DNA from: Pseudarthrobacter sp. IC2-21
Lineage (GTDB): Bacteria; Actinomycetota; Actinomycetes; Actinomycetales; Micrococcaceae
Length of the DNA stretch: 64,000 bases
Direction of reading: 5' to 3'
Assembly: GCF_034048115.1 (NCBI RefSeq)
Contig: NZ_CP139145.1
Location: 2,294,001-2,358,000 of the forward strand
Part shown: in pieces, positions 27,386-38,306 of the stretch
Position numbering within the stretch: the first letter of the stretch is position 1
Layout of the letters: the number at the start of each line of letters is the position of its first letter
Position numbers and translations under genes: made by a program
The notes under the pieces: generated by a model
The model's input: only the letters and a program-made list of their open reading frames with translations
Database searches by the model: none
Told to the model about the DNA's origin: nothing

Positions 27386-27736
27386 ATGCCAGTACTCCTA
27401 ATCGCCCGTTTTCGTGGGGACGTCGAAGAATTGACTCGAGCGTATGATCGGGCACATAAAGTGATCATGGATGCTGGCGGACCGCCTGGAGAACTGCGGC
27501 ATCATTGCGCGCTAGGCGACGGCCCACTCTATCTGATCGGCGTATGGGAGTCCGAGGATCTGATGAGGACACGCTTCGCCAGTGAGGGCTTCAATAAAAT
27601 CCTCGCTGAGTCTGGGTTCCCTTCCATGGACGAAGCCGAGATCACGATTCTGGATCTACACGCAGTCGAACCGCCGCTTCTTCCGCCTACAGGCCTCTCC
27701 CCGGGAACCCCTGCCCCCCAGGCCAGAGGCGTTTGA
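27386..27736 (+). CDS. Small protein with ABM-like fold, function unknown
   Basis: 116 residues: MPVLLIARFRGDVEELTRAY, then DGPLYLIGVWESEDLMRTRF and a Pro-rich tail. The pattern of beta strand, long helix, two strands (YLIGVWES) and helix resembles dimeric alpha/beta-barrel proteins such as the one at 25270-25533. GGAGG six bases before ATG 27386 decides the start. It stands alone at the edge of the degraded zone. Confidence 0.7.
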   Translation: MPVLLIARFRGDVEELTRAYDRAHKVIMDAGGPPGELRHHCALGDGPLYLIGVWESEDLMRTRFASEGFNKILAESGFPSMDEAEITILDLHAVEPPLLPPTGLSPGTPAPQARGV

Positions 27737-27920
27737 GGTTGTTTGGTTGCCCGGTCGAACGCCAATACCTCGTTATTGCCATCAAGATCCTGCTCTCAGG
27801 CAGCGTTGAACGAATGGGGGATGTTTCCGGAGCGCGATAGGCCCTCCGGGTCAGCCACTGGACTCGAAGTCGTCCTCCTGGAAGCCTCCCTCGGCCTCAC
27901 CTGAGCCGCCCGGCCGGGAG

Positions 27921-28057
27921 CGGGTAGCCCCTAACCCTCTAAACAGGTACCGCGCCCAATGTACGCCGCAAGTGAGCTCGCCTAATGTGTGAAGCGGGGC
28001 CGGCGGTGAGTGGCGCGATCTATGGTCGTCGCACCACCCCCAGCCATCGCTGGCCCC
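27921..28057 (+). repeat. 137-nt structured intergenic element, copy 2
   Basis: Partner of 8399-8536. It opens with CGGGTAGCC, and 75 bases later GGGGCCGGCGGTG (27996-28008) pairs with CATCGCTGGCCCC (28045-28057). Two changes from copy 1 become G-U pairs if the plus strand is the RNA, but A-C mismatches on the other strand. The inner stem TGGCGCGAT / GTCGCACCA keeps its place. The rest of 27737-28130 shows no gene. Confidence 0.55.
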
Positions 28058-28130
28058 TTCTACTCCGCCGCTTCCGAATCGCCCGGCCTTCCTGGGTGAG
28101 GCTGGCCCACTGTCGGCCCGATAGGCTTTC

Positions 28131-28620
28131 TCCCCATTACTACCGCCAAACGCCGCGCATCCTACCCGGAGTGGGTTCATATGTACCGGCAGGGCATCCC
28201 ATCATCGAAAATCGCTCTCGATACCGGCGCGCCGTCGAGCACCGTCAGGTATCGCCTTCACCTGGCCGGTCGGGACGACCCCACTCTCCGTGACGCCCGC
28301 AAGGCTGCGCTGCGAGCTGTCACCCGCAAGACCTCCGCCGGCCAGCGGAACCTCGATGACATCATCGCGTTCCACAAGGCGGAGGGCCGACCGCCAACAA
28401 CGGGCGGGCAGGCACCGCGGAAAAGGCACTGGGTGCTTGGCTGCACCGCCGCCGGCAGGACGCCGCAGTAGGTGCCCTTCCCCCGCCCACCGGGATGCCT
28501 TGAACATCGTCCCGGGCTGGGAGTACCGGCCACCTGAGAGGCCGACAACGCTGCCCGCTCGGGCCGCCGACTCGCTGAGCTGATCGAGTACCGCGCCGCC
28601 GGCAACGACTGGCCCCGGCA
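28131..28620 (+). pseudogene. Degraded helicase-associated-domain protein gene
   Basis: The frame opens as TTAKRRASYPEWVHMYRQGI and continues SSTVRYRLHLAGRDDPTLRD, then NLDDIIAFHKAEGRPPTTGG. It then changes frame near 28415 (AEKALGAWLHRRRQDAAVG) and again near 28500 (ALNIVPGWEYR), with LIEYRAAGNDWPRHK at the end. This is the repeat pattern of actinobacterial helicase-associated-domain proteins. The expected initiator at 28131 appears to be ATT. At least two frameshifts make it non-functional. Confidence 0.6.
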
Positions 28621-28623
28621 CAA

Positions 28624-28892
28624 AGGGTGGCGACGATTCCCTCCCCGTTTGTGGCTAGTAGTTCTAGAAGCTGGGAGACCGGGTCCAGGATCCCGGGCCC
28701 GTGAGCGAAAAGCATCCTGGCTGGATGCAGTTCGCTGAGTTTGCGCAGCGAAAGTTCAGCTTCGTCAGCGTCCGCGGTGAACGCCGAAGGTGCACGGGTC
28801 AAAGTCCCTGTCACGGTGGCTACCGCATCCCCGACAAACAGGATTCCATCATCCTCCTGCAGCAGGCTGATGTGGCCCTTCGTGTTGCCCAG
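28624..28892 (-). pseudogene. 5'-truncated MBL-fold metallohydrolase remnant
   Basis: The minus strand reads NTKGHISLLQEDDGILFVGD, then AVATVTGTLTRAPSAFTADA, LRKLSELHPARMLFAHGPGI. This is the C-terminal half of a metallo-beta-lactamase-fold hydrolase (H-x-x-GH...GD...HG). The N-terminal half with the HxHxDH motif is absent, and the frame runs out into the neighbouring pseudogene. Confidence 0.6.
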
Positions 28893-29110
28893 TTAGCTGC
28901 AGTGCGTTTTCCCCGTTTTGCCGAAATTGCGCCGCAGACGGAGCGATTTTTCTGAGTCAGGATCGCCTTCAACCTGATAGGCAGTGCTGTCGTCACAAGT
29001 CGCACCCATCGTCTCCGGGACGTGACTTCAACGGCAGCAGGGGGACCTCCGTCGCGTGGGTGCGACGGGCTAAATGAGTAATGTCCGGGCATGCGAGTAC
29101 ACTGAAGGAA

Positions 29111-29126
29111 TCGAACATATATTCGA
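29111..29126 (+). promoter_or_regulatory. LexA (SOS) box of umuDC
   Basis: TCGAACATATATTCGA, a 16-base near-perfect palindrome matching the actinobacterial SOS box (TCGAAC-N4-GTTCGA type, with one changed base). A -10-like TACACT (29097-29102) lies just upstream. It is 13 bases before the umuD start, so LexA would block transcription. Confidence 0.88.
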
Positions 29127-29139
29127 ATAAAGGTGTGTT

Positions 29140-29571
29140 GTGGGCGTTATTGTCGGTCCCCGCGTGATAGACGCGGGCGTGTCTTTGTTGTCGGTGCTGA
29201 TCTCCCCGGTGCCGGTCGCTGCCGGGTACCCCTCGCCGGCACAGGACTACTTTGATGGCCGGATCGATCTGAACGAGCACCTGATCAAGGACATCACCAG
29301 CACCTACGTGGTCCGGGTCTCCGGAGACTCGATGGAACGCGCCGGGATCAGCGATGGCGATGAACTGATCGTGAATCGGGCGCTGGAGCCGCGCGACGGG
29401 TGCGTGGTCATCGCCGTGCTGGACGGGGAGCTGACGATCAAGCGGCTGCGGATGACCCCGGCCGGGGTGGTGCTGCAGGCGGAGAACCCGGCCTATCCGG
29501 ACATCCGGGTACCAGCCTTGTCTGACCTGATCATCTGGGGTGTCGCCACCCGGTGCCTGCACCATGTCTAA
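29140..29571 (+). CDS. umuD: UmuD-like S24 peptidase (DNA polymerase V accessory)
   Basis: 143 residues. After RecA-stimulated self-cleavage it acts with UmuC in translesion synthesis. The cleavage region is [20 protein letters not shown] (cut expected at Ala-Gly). The catalytic serine is Ser64 in [10 protein letters not shown] and the lysine is Lys101 in GELTIKRL, matching the Ser/Lys dyad of the family. GTG 29140 follows AAAGG. The gene overlaps umuC by eight bases. Its last residues [12 protein letters not shown] share 21 bases with umuC. Confidence 0.93.
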   Translation: MGVIVGPRVIDAGVSLLSVLISPVPVAAGYPSPAQDYFDGRIDLNEHLIKDITSTYVVRVSGDSMERAGISDGDELIVNRALEPRDGCVVIAVLDGELTIKRLRMTPAGVVLQAENPAYPDIRVPALSDLIIWGVATRCLHHV

Positions 29572-30844
29572 GCCGGCTTTGATGCGGCAGATGCCGCAGA
29601 TCGCGCACGTGGACGTGAACTGCTTCTACGCCTCCGCCGAACGGGCCTTCGACCCGTCGCTGGAGGGCCGGCCTGTTGTGGTGCTGTCCAACAATGACGG
29701 CTGTGCCGTCACCCGCTCCCCCGAAGCCAAAGCCCTCGGCATCCCGCTTGGCGAGCCCTGGTTCAAACTCGCACCCAGGGCCAAGGAATGGGGGCTGGTT
29801 GCCCTGTCCAGCAACTACGAGCTCTACGGCGACATCAGCGCCCGGGTCATGGAACTGCTGGGCCGCTACTCAGCGTGGCTCGAGGTTTACAGCATCGACG
29901 AGGCCTTCCTCGGCGTCAAAGGCACCCCGCCCGAACTCCTCGCCCTGGGGAGTGAGATGAGGACCGCGGTCCGGCGGAACGTCGGCGTGCCCGTCTGCGT
30001 CGGCATTGCCGCTACCAAGACCCTCGCGAAGCTGGCGAACAAGTGGGCGAAGAACAACCGGGCGTTCGGCGGGGTCTGCCACTGGGACTCCATCCCCGCA
30101 TCAGAACGCGAAGGGCTCATGGGCCGGCTCTCGGTGATCGAGATCTGGGGTGTCGCCACCCGGCTGACGAAGCGGCTGAACGTGATGGGTATTTTTTCGA
30201 TCCTGGACTTGTCCCGGGCCGATCCGGTGATGATCCGGGACCGCTTCTCCGTTGTGATGATGCGCACCGTCCTGGAACTCCAGGGCACCCCGTGCATCCC
30301 CATGGAGGAAGAACGCATCGGGCGGGACCAGCTGATCTTCTCCCGCTCCTTCGCCACACCCATCACCACCGCCGCCGGGATCCGCCAGGTCATGAGCGTC
30401 TACGGGCAGCAGGCGTCCGCCCGGCTGGCCAAGGTCCTGACCGCATTCGCCGGAACCTCCCACTACAACGCGCAGGACACCTCCTACCCCTCGGTCTGTG
30501 TGCCGCTGCCGATGCCCACCGCCGACCCCGTGATCCTGACCAAGGCCGCCCACGCCCTCCTCCCCTCCGTCAACGAGGGCATCCGGTACGCCAGGGCCGG
30601 GATCATGGTCACCGACCTGCGGCCCACCGGCAACCAGCCACCCCTGGCCTTGTTCGAGAACCCGCACGAGGAACGCCACATCGGGTCCCTCCTCGAAGAC
30701 GTCGCCAAGCGGTACGGCCGCGGCTCCATCGGCCTCGGCCACGCCGGGATCCGCGGCGGGCGGGACTGGACCATGAAACGGGACATGCTCTCACCCCGGT
30801 ACACCACCCACTGGGACGAACTCCCCCTCGTCAAGGCCGCCTAA
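29564..30844 (+). CDS. umuC: Y-family DNA polymerase UmuC
   Basis: 426 residues, the error-prone polymerase subunit of Pol V. The palm motif [19 protein letters not shown] and [10 protein letters not shown] carry the catalytic acidic residues, followed by [18 protein letters not shown], the thumb, and a C-terminal little-finger/UmuC region ([17 protein letters not shown]). ATG 29564 lies inside the umuD stop and is preferred to 29540. In the helix-hairpin-helix the usual WGxGRR is WGVATR, encoded by a 21-base repeat also found in umuD. Confidence 0.93.
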   Translation: MSKPALMRQMPQIAHVDVNCFYASAERAFDPSLEGRPVVVLSNNDGCAVTRSPEAKALGIPLGEPWFKLAPRAKEWGLVALSSNYELYGDISARVMELLGRYSAWLEVYSIDEAFLGVKGTPPELLALGSEMRTAVRRNVGVPVCVGIAATKTLAKLANKWAKNNRAFGGVCHWDSIPASEREGLMGRLSVIEIWGVATRLTKRLNVMGIFSILDLSRADPVMIRDRFSVVMMRTVLELQGTPCIPMEEERIGRDQLIFSRSFATPITTAAGIRQVMSVYGQQASARLAKVLTAFAGTSHYNAQDTSYPSVCVPLPMPTADPVILTKAAHALLPSVNEGIRYARAGIMVTDLRPTGNQPPLALFENPHEERHIGSLLEDVAKRYGRGSIGLGHAGIRGGRDWTMKRDMLSPRYTTHWDELPLVKAA

Positions 30845-31041
30845 AATCCACGCACCGCCTGCACGAAGGTCTGGCCCCAGGAATCCAGACGCGTCAGTGC
30901 CCCCTGATCCTGTAGCTCTCCAGTGAGCACATGCCGCCGTGGTGTCCTCCCAGGCCAGAAGCCAAAAGAAGGGCGCCCGGAAAATGTTGAAGCAGACCGT
31001 TCGGTTAAGAGACCGCGTCCGTCCGTCCGTGAGTTTCCGAT

Positions 31042-32484
31042 CTATACAGGGTGGACATACGTCTTGTACTCCTGAAACTCCTCAAGGGCTCGTGGTCCCC
31101 TGAGACGGCCCAGGCCGCTTTGCTTGAACCCGCCTTCCTCGAACTGGTCGGCCATGACCACCCAGGAGTTGGTCCACACAGTTCCGGCTTTGAGCCCTCG
31201 GGCCACCCTGAGAGGTCGGTCAACGTCCCGGGTCCAGACCGCCGCGGAAAGCCCGTATCGGGTTCCATTGGCCAAAGCGACGGCTTCGTCCTCGGTGTCG
31301 AAGACTTCAAACGTCGCCACGGGGCCGAAGACTTCCTCTTGGACGATTTCGCTCTCTACGTTGTCCACTTCAAGAAGACTCGGTCGGTAGAAGGCGCCGC
31401 CCGCGACAATGAGGCCGCCACGGACCAGCGGCTTCGCCCCCGCGTCGATGGCCCTACGTACAAACTCATCGACACGGCCGGCGCTGGCAGCATCGATCAT
31501 GGGGCCAATGTCGCTGCTCAGATCATCGCCCGGGCCAGCCACGACGGCGTCGAGGGCCGCGGCGAGCCGTTCCCGAAGCCTGCCGCTCACACCCCGCTGA
31601 ACAAGGATTCGGGAGCCGGTCATACAGAACTGGCCTGCAAAGACCGTCACGCCTTTCGTCAGGACCGGCACGGCCCGGTCAAGATCAGCGTCATCGAACA
31701 CGATCATCGGCGTCTTTCCGCCGAGCTCCAGCAGGACCCGCTTGAGCGTGGGCGCAGCGCCCGCCATGATCTCCCGGCCCACGCGCGTGCTTCCGGTGTA
31801 TGAGAGGGCGCCGACGAGCGGCGACGTTACAAGCTCCCGGGCGAGCAGGTCCCCTGACTCGGTGAGTGAGCTGAGGACACCGGGTGGGAGACCGGGCGTG
31901 TCGGCATAGATCTCATGGAGGATGCCATTCACAAGCGCTGTCTGCGAGGGCATCTTCACCACCGCGGTGCAGCCGGCGGCAAGAGCCGGGGCAAATGAAC
32001 GGACCGAGAGGATGACCGGCGAATTCCACGGGACGATGACTCCGGCAACACCGACTGGTTCAGGTACTGAGGACATGTGTAAGCCGGCCCGGACCTCCGC
32101 CGCGCGCCCAGTTGAGGTCAGGGCCAGGGCGGCGCAGTAGCGGAGCGTCGCGGGCGCACCTCCCACCTCACCTTGGGCCTCCCCCACGAGCTTTCCGTTC
32201 TCCCGCGCGAGCATCTTCGCTAACTCTGGGCTGCGAGTCTCAATACGGTCGGCGAGCTGATTGAGTACCTTATGCCGAAGCTGCCTGTCCGATGCCCAAT
32301 CAGTCTCGCCAAACGCCCTGCAGGCGCCCGAGAGGGCCCTGTGCACCTGCGCCTCATCGGCGTCCGTGTAGGACCCCAGAGCGGACCCGTCAGCAGGTGA
32401 CCGCGACACGCTCACGTTTGGGCCGACGCTGAGCTCACCATCGACAAAGTTCCCGGCTTCTGCCGCCTGCAACCCGACCGTCAT
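31042..32484 (-). CDS. Aldehyde dehydrogenase family protein
   Basis: 480 residues. NAD(P)+-dependent oxidation of an aldehyde: IVPWNSPVILSVRSFAPALA (cofactor pocket), YTGSTRVGREIM, LELGGKTPMIVFDDADLDRA with the general base Glu, and the catalytic Cys in GQFCMTGSR; EEVFGPVATFEVFDTEDEA near the C-terminus. AGGAGAGGGCT precedes ATG 32484. It stands alone and its substrate is unknown. Confidence 0.92.
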   Translation of the reverse strand: MTVGLQAAEAGNFVDGELSVGPNVSVSRSPADGSALGSYTDADEAQVHRALSGACRAFGETDWASDRQLRHKVLNQLADRIETRSPELAKMLARENGKLVGEAQGEVGGAPATLRYCAALALTSTGRAAEVRAGLHMSSVPEPVGVAGVIVPWNSPVILSVRSFAPALAAGCTAVVKMPSQTALVNGILHEIYADTPGLPPGVLSSLTESGDLLARELVTSPLVGALSYTGSTRVGREIMAGAAPTLKRVLLELGGKTPMIVFDDADLDRAVPVLTKGVTVFAGQFCMTGSRILVQRGVSGRLRERLAAALDAVVAGPGDDLSSDIGPMIDAASAGRVDEFVRRAIDAGAKPLVRGGLIVAGGAFYRPSLLEVDNVESEIVQEEVFGPVATFEVFDTEDEAVALANGTRYGLSAAVWTRDVDRPLRVARGLKAGTVWTNSWVVMADQFEEGGFKQSGLGRLRGPRALEEFQEYKTYVHPV

Positions 32485-33410
32485 AGCCCTCTCCTAACGA
32501 CGTAGCACGCCATCACGCCCATCACGCCGCGAACGCCTTCGCATGAGGCTCGTTTAGCGGGCCTCTGCCCGTAGGCATCCCCAAGAGGACTCGCAGACAG
32601 AGGTGATCAGACACTGAGGCTACTGCTAGGGAGAGCGCACCACTAGACCTTTCATCTTGAAGGGGTCCATACCGCTTGAGCGGCAGCGCCGGGCAACCCC
32701 CCTGCTGGCAGGGCCGACGCCGGCCTCGCCGCCGACTGAGCTCCAGCAGACGGCCCATCAGTTGAACGGTCTAAGGGTGGATACCGTCGCCAGACGGGCT
32801 AATAAAGGAAGTCGAGATGTCCGACCTCGCCGCGCCTCTGGGCGACTTTCAGGGCCACCCGAACCGCCTTAGCCTGAATGTAGTTGAACGTCCTGACCAC
32901 TTCTTCCGGAGACGCGCTGCTCTTCTCTAGTGAACACGCGACCAAGCGACCTGGACGGCAGCTCAAGGCAATTGCTTTGGGCGGCCGTGGGTCTTGGCTG
33001 AGGAGCGCGATGGCACCTTGAATCCGGGCACGCTCCTCCGGAAGCAGCACCCGTTCAGGGCACCCCCGCCCGGTCCCGGAGTGGTTACCGATCAAACGAA
33101 GTAAAAATGACCAACTCGTTGCATCCGGTCGTGACGCTGCAAAGCGCAGCGAAGCCGACCGGGACGGCCAGCCAGGAGAAGCGAGCGGGGCCCGAGCATG
33201 GCGCTCACCGAGGTCAATGCCATGGCGGCACTGCCGCCCCAGAAACCGACAGCGATGGAGATCACCCCCGGCGGAAATCCTCAGTGCCGACGTCGCCCGG
33301 CAGGGTAGGACATTGACGCAGACAAAGTGCAGACATGAGCATACGATGCAGTCATTACCACGCCGGCTGTCCGGCGGCGGTGCCTGCACTGATGGCTCTG
33401 GGGGAACACA
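32485..33410. other. Intergenic zone with decayed sequence
   Basis: About 925 bases without an intact gene. Several short frames exist on both strands, but none has a coherent start and ribosome site. A RelE-like fragment (minus strand, about 32930-33060) is the only piece with a family resemblance. Frames around 33106-33300 contain a possible membrane segment (VISIAVGFWGGSAAMALTSV on the minus strand) interrupted on both sides. Promoters for the aldehyde dehydrogenase and the 33411 gene must lie at the two ends. Confidence 0.4.
32930..33060 (-). pseudogene. Possible RelE/ParE toxin remnant
   Basis: The minus strand reads LLPEERARIQGAIALLSQDP, then RPPKAIALSCRPGRL. This resembles the middle of RelE-type toxins (R-x-I-x-x-AI-x-x-L-x-x-DPRPP...L-x-GRPG). 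The flanking parts, including the usual WRxRVGDYR segment, are missing. The match is short and from memory. Confidence 0.3.
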
Positions 33411-33866
33411 GTGAAGCAAAAAACAGCAATCATCACCATTGTCATCGCCCTGGTGCTCGCCGTTACGACTGCGCTCTATATTGTCCGGGCTACTGAAGAC
33501 AGGGTTACTGCGGATTTTGTCGCCCGGGTCGATCGCTTCGCCATTCCTGCCGACTGGAAGCAGGAGTCGGAAATTGTCCGGCCGGAGCGCTTCCTGTGCA
33601 TGAGCCCCAATCCGTGCCCGAGCATCTCCAAGCGCTGGGATGCAGGCAAAGAGACCTCCCTGGATGAACTCAAGTCAGTGATCTCCGGGGTCGGCTTTGA
33701 GATGAAGATTGAAAGGAACTGCCAGCGGCGGGGCGACGCCATCGGTAACACGACTGTCTGTGAGGCCACGGGAAATGACGGTGCGTATGACTACATCCTG
33801 AACGTCGCCAGCCCCGATCCAAACGAACCCAACACCATTGTGCTCAGCGTGCAACCACACTTGTGA
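33411..33866 (+). CDS. Membrane-anchored or secreted small protein, unknown
   Basis: 151 residues. One N-terminal hydrophobic helix (AIITIVIALVLAVTTALYIV) serves as signal anchor, followed by an extracytoplasmic domain. Two close cysteines (FLCMSPNPCPS) and two later ones (ERNCQRRG, TTVCEAT) suggest disulfides. GTG 33411 follows GGGGGA at nine bases. No family recognised. Confidence 0.7.
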   Translation: MKQKTAIITIVIALVLAVTTALYIVRATEDRVTADFVARVDRFAIPADWKQESEIVRPERFLCMSPNPCPSISKRWDAGKETSLDELKSVISGVGFEMKIERNCQRRGDAIGNTTVCEATGNDGAYDYILNVASPDPNEPNTIVLSVQPHL

Positions 33867-34000
33867 TTCTGCAAAATCCTCTGAACGATTTATCTAGTCA
33901 CTGGAGAAAAGGACGAGTCCCCTGAGAGCATGCAGGCCGCGCCCACGACCTTGAGCCGCAGGCCAGGGCGGCATTTCCGTTCAGTAACCAAGGGGGGTAA

Positions 34001-34199
34001 ATGCTGTGCGCCCGAAACTCCCCACTACTTAACCGCCGCCACGTTGACGGCAGCACTCGCAGCTTTGGCGCTGATCGCTCCGCCGGCATCCGCTGCGGAT
34101 CCGTTGACCGAATGTGTGCCAACGTGGAGACGATCTTTGCCCGGGCTCCCATGCATCAGCAGATAGGGCCGCTCATTCAGGATGGCCAGAGGTTCAGAA
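34001..34199 (+). pseudogene. Broken cutinase-like gene
   Basis: AAGGGGGG and ATG 34001 look like an original start. The signal peptide (YLTAATLTAALAALALIAPP, then ASAADPLTE) is in another frame. The mature N-terminus returns to the first frame as CANVETIFARAPMHQQIGPL, IQDGQRF, which resembles the cutinase opening (C-x-x-VE-x-x-FARGT...). It stops being cutinase-like near 34199, right at the nrdF end. Two frameshifts plus truncation. Confidence 0.55.
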
Positions 34200-34207
34200 G
34201 ACGAAGA

Positions 34208-35275
<1,068 letters not shown>

Positions 35276-37501
35276 TTAAAGCATGCAGCTGACGCAGCCG
35301 TCCACCTCGGTCCCTTCCAGCGCGAGCTGGCGGAGACGGATGTAGTAGATGGTCTTGATGCCCTTCTTCCAGGCGTAGATCTGGGCCCGGTTGATGTCGC
35401 GCGTGGTGGCGGTGTCCTTGAAGAACAGCGTCAGGGACAGGCCCTGGTCCACGTGCTGGGTGGCGGCGGCGTAGGTGTCGATGACCTTCTCGTAGCCGAT
35501 CTCGTACGCGTCCTGGTAGTACTCCAGGTTGTCGTTCGTGAGGTACGGCGCCGGGTAGTACACGCGGCCCAGCTTGCCTTCCTTGCGGATCTCAATCTTG
35601 GACGCCACCGGGTGGATCGAGGAGGTGGAGTTGTTGATGTAGGAGATCGAGCCGGTGGGCGGCACAGCCTGCAGGTTCTGGTTGTAGATGCCGTGCTTCA
35701 TGACCGAAGCCTTCAGCTCGCGCCAGTCATCCTGCGTGGGGATGTGGATGTTCTTGAACAGCTCCGCGACCTTCTCGGTCTGCGGCACCCACTCCTGCTC
35801 CGTGTACTTGTCGAAGAACTCGCCCGAGGCGTACTTGGACTTCTCGAAGCCGCCGAAGGTCTGCCCGGTCTGGATGGACAGCAGGTTGGAGGCGCGGATG
35901 GCGTGGTAGACCACCGAGTAGAAGTAGATGTTGGTGAAGTCCAGGCCCTCTTCGGAGCCGTAGTGGACCCGCTCGCGGGCAAGGTAGCCGTGCAGGTTCA
36001 TCTGGCCCAGGCCAATGGCGTGGCTCTGGTCGTTGCCGCGGGCGATGGACGGCACCGAGGTGATGTTGGACATGTCCGAGACAGCCGAGAGGGACCGGAT
36101 GGCCGTCTCGATGGTCAGGCCGAAGTCCGGGCTGTCCATCGTCTTGGCGATGTTCAGCGAGCCCAGGTTGCAGGAGATGTCCTTGCCGGTCTGGTCGTAG
36201 GACAGGTCATCGTGGTACGTGGTGGGCTGCGAAACCTGGAGGATCTCCGAGCACAGGTTGGACATGATGATCTTGCCGTCAATCGGGTTTTCCCGGTTCA
36301 CGGTGTCCTCGAACATGATGTACGGGTAGCCGGATTCGAACTGGATCTCGGCGAGCGTCTGGAAGAACTCACGCGCCTTGATCTTGGTCTTCTTGATCCG
36401 GGAATCGTCCACCATTTCGTAGTACTTCTCGGTGACCGAGACGTCGGAGAACGGCATGCCGTAGACCTTTTCGACGTCGTACGGGGAGAACAGGTACATG
36501 TCCTCGTCCTTCTTGGCCAGCTCGAACGTGATGTCCGGGATGACAACGCCCAGCGAGAGGGTCTTGATGCGGATCTTCTCGTCCGCGTTCTCGCGCTTGG
36601 TGTCCAGGAAACGGTAAATGTCCGGGTGGTGCGCGTGCAGATACACAGCACCGGCACCCTGGCGGGCACCGAGCTGGTTGGCGTAGGAGAAGCTGTCCTC
36701 GAGGAGCTTCATCACGGGGATAACGCCGGAGGACTGGTTCTCGATCTGCTTGATGGGGGCGCCCACTTCGCGGATGTTGGTCAGCGCGAACGCCACACCG
36801 CCGCCGCGCTTGGACAGCTGCAGCGCCGAGTTGATGGACCGGCCGATCGACTCCATGTTGTCTTCGATGCGGAGCAGGAAGCAGGAGACCAGCTCGCCGC
36901 GCTGGCGCTTGCCCGCATTCAGGAATGTGGGGGTGGCCGGCTGGAAGCGGCCTTCGATGATCTCGTCCACCATCTGCATGGCCAGCTTTTCGTCGCCGCG
37001 GGCCAGGTGCAGGGCCACCATGCAGACACGGTCCTCGTAGCGTTCCAGGAAACGCTTGCCGTCGAACGTCTTCAGTGTGTAGGACGTGTAGAACTTGAAC
37101 GCGCCGAGGAACGTCTCGAAGCGGAACTTCTTCTTGTACGCGCGGTTGTAGAGCTCGCGGATGAAGTTCATCGTGTACTGGTCGAGGGTTTCGCGCTCGT
37201 AGTACTGGTTCTTCACCAGGTAGTCGAGCTTCTCTTCCAGGTCATGGAAAAAGACGGTGTTGTTGTTCACGTGCTGCAGGAAGTACTGGTGGGCAGCCTC
37301 GCGGTCCGCCCCGAACTGGATCTCACCGTTCGGGCCGTAGAGGTTCAGCATGGCGTTGAGCTCGTGATAACCCAACCCCTTGTAGGCGGCCGGCATCTCA
37401 GGCTTCTCGAGGTCGACGCCGTGCTTCTCGACGGCGGCACTCGCGCGGGTGCCCTGGCCTTCGGCCCTGGTTACTTCTGTGTCTGCGACAGTCGTGTCCA
37501 A
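35276..37501 (-). CDS. nrdE: Class Ib ribonucleotide reductase alpha subunit
   Basis: 741 residues, the catalytic subunit. It shows [20 protein letters not shown] with a redox cysteine, [13 protein letters not shown] (radical cysteine region), the radical-transfer tyrosines near the C-terminus ([13 protein letters not shown]) and the terminal C-x-x-C (VDGCVSCML) that accepts electrons from NrdH. About 35 N-terminal residues ([20 protein letters not shown]) extend beyond the core domain. It overlaps the end of nrdI by 31 bases. Confidence 0.97.
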   Translation of the reverse strand: MDTTVADTEVTRAEGQGTRASAAVEKHGVDLEKPEMPAAYKGLGYHELNAMLNLYGPNGEIQFGADREAAHQYFLQHVNNNTVFFHDLEEKLDYLVKNQYYERETLDQYTMNFIRELYNRAYKKKFRFETFLGAFKFYTSYTLKTFDGKRFLERYEDRVCMVALHLARGDEKLAMQMVDEIIEGRFQPATPTFLNAGKRQRGELVSCFLLRIEDNMESIGRSINSALQLSKRGGGVAFALTNIREVGAPIKQIENQSSGVIPVMKLLEDSFSYANQLGARQGAGAVYLHAHHPDIYRFLDTKRENADEKIRIKTLSLGVVIPDITFELAKKDEDMYLFSPYDVEKVYGMPFSDVSVTEKYYEMVDDSRIKKTKIKAREFFQTLAEIQFESGYPYIMFEDTVNRENPIDGKIIMSNLCSEILQVSQPTTYHDDLSYDQTGKDISCNLGSLNIAKTMDSPDFGLTIETAIRSLSAVSDMSNITSVPSIARGNDQSHAIGLGQMNLHGYLARERVHYGSEEGLDFTNIYFYSVVYHAIRASNLLSIQTGQTFGGFEKSKYASGEFFDKYTEQEWVPQTEKVAELFKNIHIPTQDDWRELKASVMKHGIYNQNLQAVPPTGSISYINNSTSSIHPVASKIEIRKEGKLGRVYYPAPYLTNDNLEYYQDAYEIGYEKVIDTYAAATQHVDQGLSLTLFFKDTATTRDINRAQIYAWKKGIKTIYYIRLRQLALEGTEVDGCVSCML

Positions 37502-37944
37502 AACGTGTCCAATCCATTGTTTACGCGGGCCACGTCTTCTGGCGTGCCCATAAGTTCAAAGCGATAGAGCGGGGGTACGTGGCATTTCGCCGCGATGATG
37601 TCCGCGGCCATGCAGTAGTTGTCCCCAAAGTTTGTGTTGCCTGCACCGATGACCCCGCGGATCAGTTGCCTGTTCTGCGGGTTGTTCAGGAAGCGGATGA
37701 CCTGCTTGGGCACTGAGCCCGCACCCCCGGTGCCGCCGTATGTCGGAACCACCAGCACGTACGGCTCGGTGGCGAGGAGCGGGGCGTCCTTGGCCTGGAG
37801 CGGGATCCGCGCCGCGTCGACGCCCAACTTGGCGACGAAGCGGCTGGTGTTCTCGGAAGTGGAGGAAAAGTAGATAAGCCGGCTGTGCGTGGTGACAGGC
37901 GGCAACGGGGCCGCCTGGGCCCTGGCTTCTGCCAGTGCTGCCAC
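37471..37944 (-). CDS. nrdI: NrdI flavodoxin-like protein
   Basis: 157 residues. Supplies superoxide to assemble the dimanganese-tyrosyl cofactor of NrdF. FMN-binding features: [20 protein letters not shown] (phosphate loop), [15 protein letters not shown] and [20 protein letters not shown]. Two in-frame GTG starts exist; GTG 37944 has AGGTGA at good spacing and is preferred to 37953. It lies 53 bases after nrdH. Confidence 0.93.
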   Translation of the reverse strand: MAALAEARAQAAPLPPVTTHSRLIYFSSTSENTSRFVAKLGVDAARIPLQAKDAPLLATEPYVLVVPTYGGTGGAGSVPKQVIRFLNNPQNRQLIRGVIGAGNTNFGDNYCMAADIIAAKCHVPPLYRFELMGTPEDVARVNNGLDTFWTRLSQTQK

Positions 37945-37997
37945 GGGAGTCACCTCATGTGTGGGTCGAAAAAATGCCGGTTGGCTGGAAGTTGAGG

Positions 37998-38243
37998 CTA
38001 GGCCACGGAGGAGACGGCAGCCTGTGCCAGTTCCTCGATCTTGTCCGGGCGGAAGCCTGACCAGTGGTCCTGGTCGGTGACCACAACAGGTGCCTGCATG
38101 TAGCCAAGTGCCTTCAGGCGCTCCAGTGCCTCGGCGTCCTGGGAGATGTCAACGCTCTGGTAGGCGATGCCTTTTTTGTCCAGCGCTCGGTACGTTGCAT
38201 TGCACTGCACACATGCAGGCTTGGTGTAAACCGTAACGGTCAT
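37998..38243 (-). CDS. nrdH: NrdH glutaredoxin-like electron donor
   Basis: 81 residues with thioredoxin fold: [20 protein letters not shown] carries the CxxC redox pair (CVQC), and MQAPVVV the cis-proline. It reduces NrdE after each turnover. First gene of the nrdHIEF operon; the palindrome at 38307-38318 lies about 65 bases upstream of its ATG. Confidence 0.95.
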   Translation of the reverse strand: MTVTVYTKPACVQCNATYRALDKKGIAYQSVDISQDAEALERLKALGYMQAPVVVTDQDHWSGFRPDKIEELAQAAVSSVA

Positions 38244-38306
38244 GGTTCCCTGTCCCCTTTATCGAAATCTTCGCTCGTCTTTGTCCCGCCCAAGCTGTAC
38301 GTCGAT

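Noticed and set aside
27851..28180. 109-codon minus-strand frame over repeat copy 2, similar to the 8392-8937 frame tail
   Set aside because: Similarity follows the repeat; changes are spread over all codon positions and preserve hairpin pairing on the plus strand, so RNA or repeat is a better reading than protein.
32640..32760. GCCGGGCAACC, reminiscent of a SAM riboswitch
   Set aside because: No other SAM-riboswitch stems and no methionine gene adjoins.
35453..37567. 704-codon plus-strand frame opposite nrdE
   Set aside because: Shadow of the conserved nrdE gene, Val/Leu/Asp-rich with no recognisable domain.
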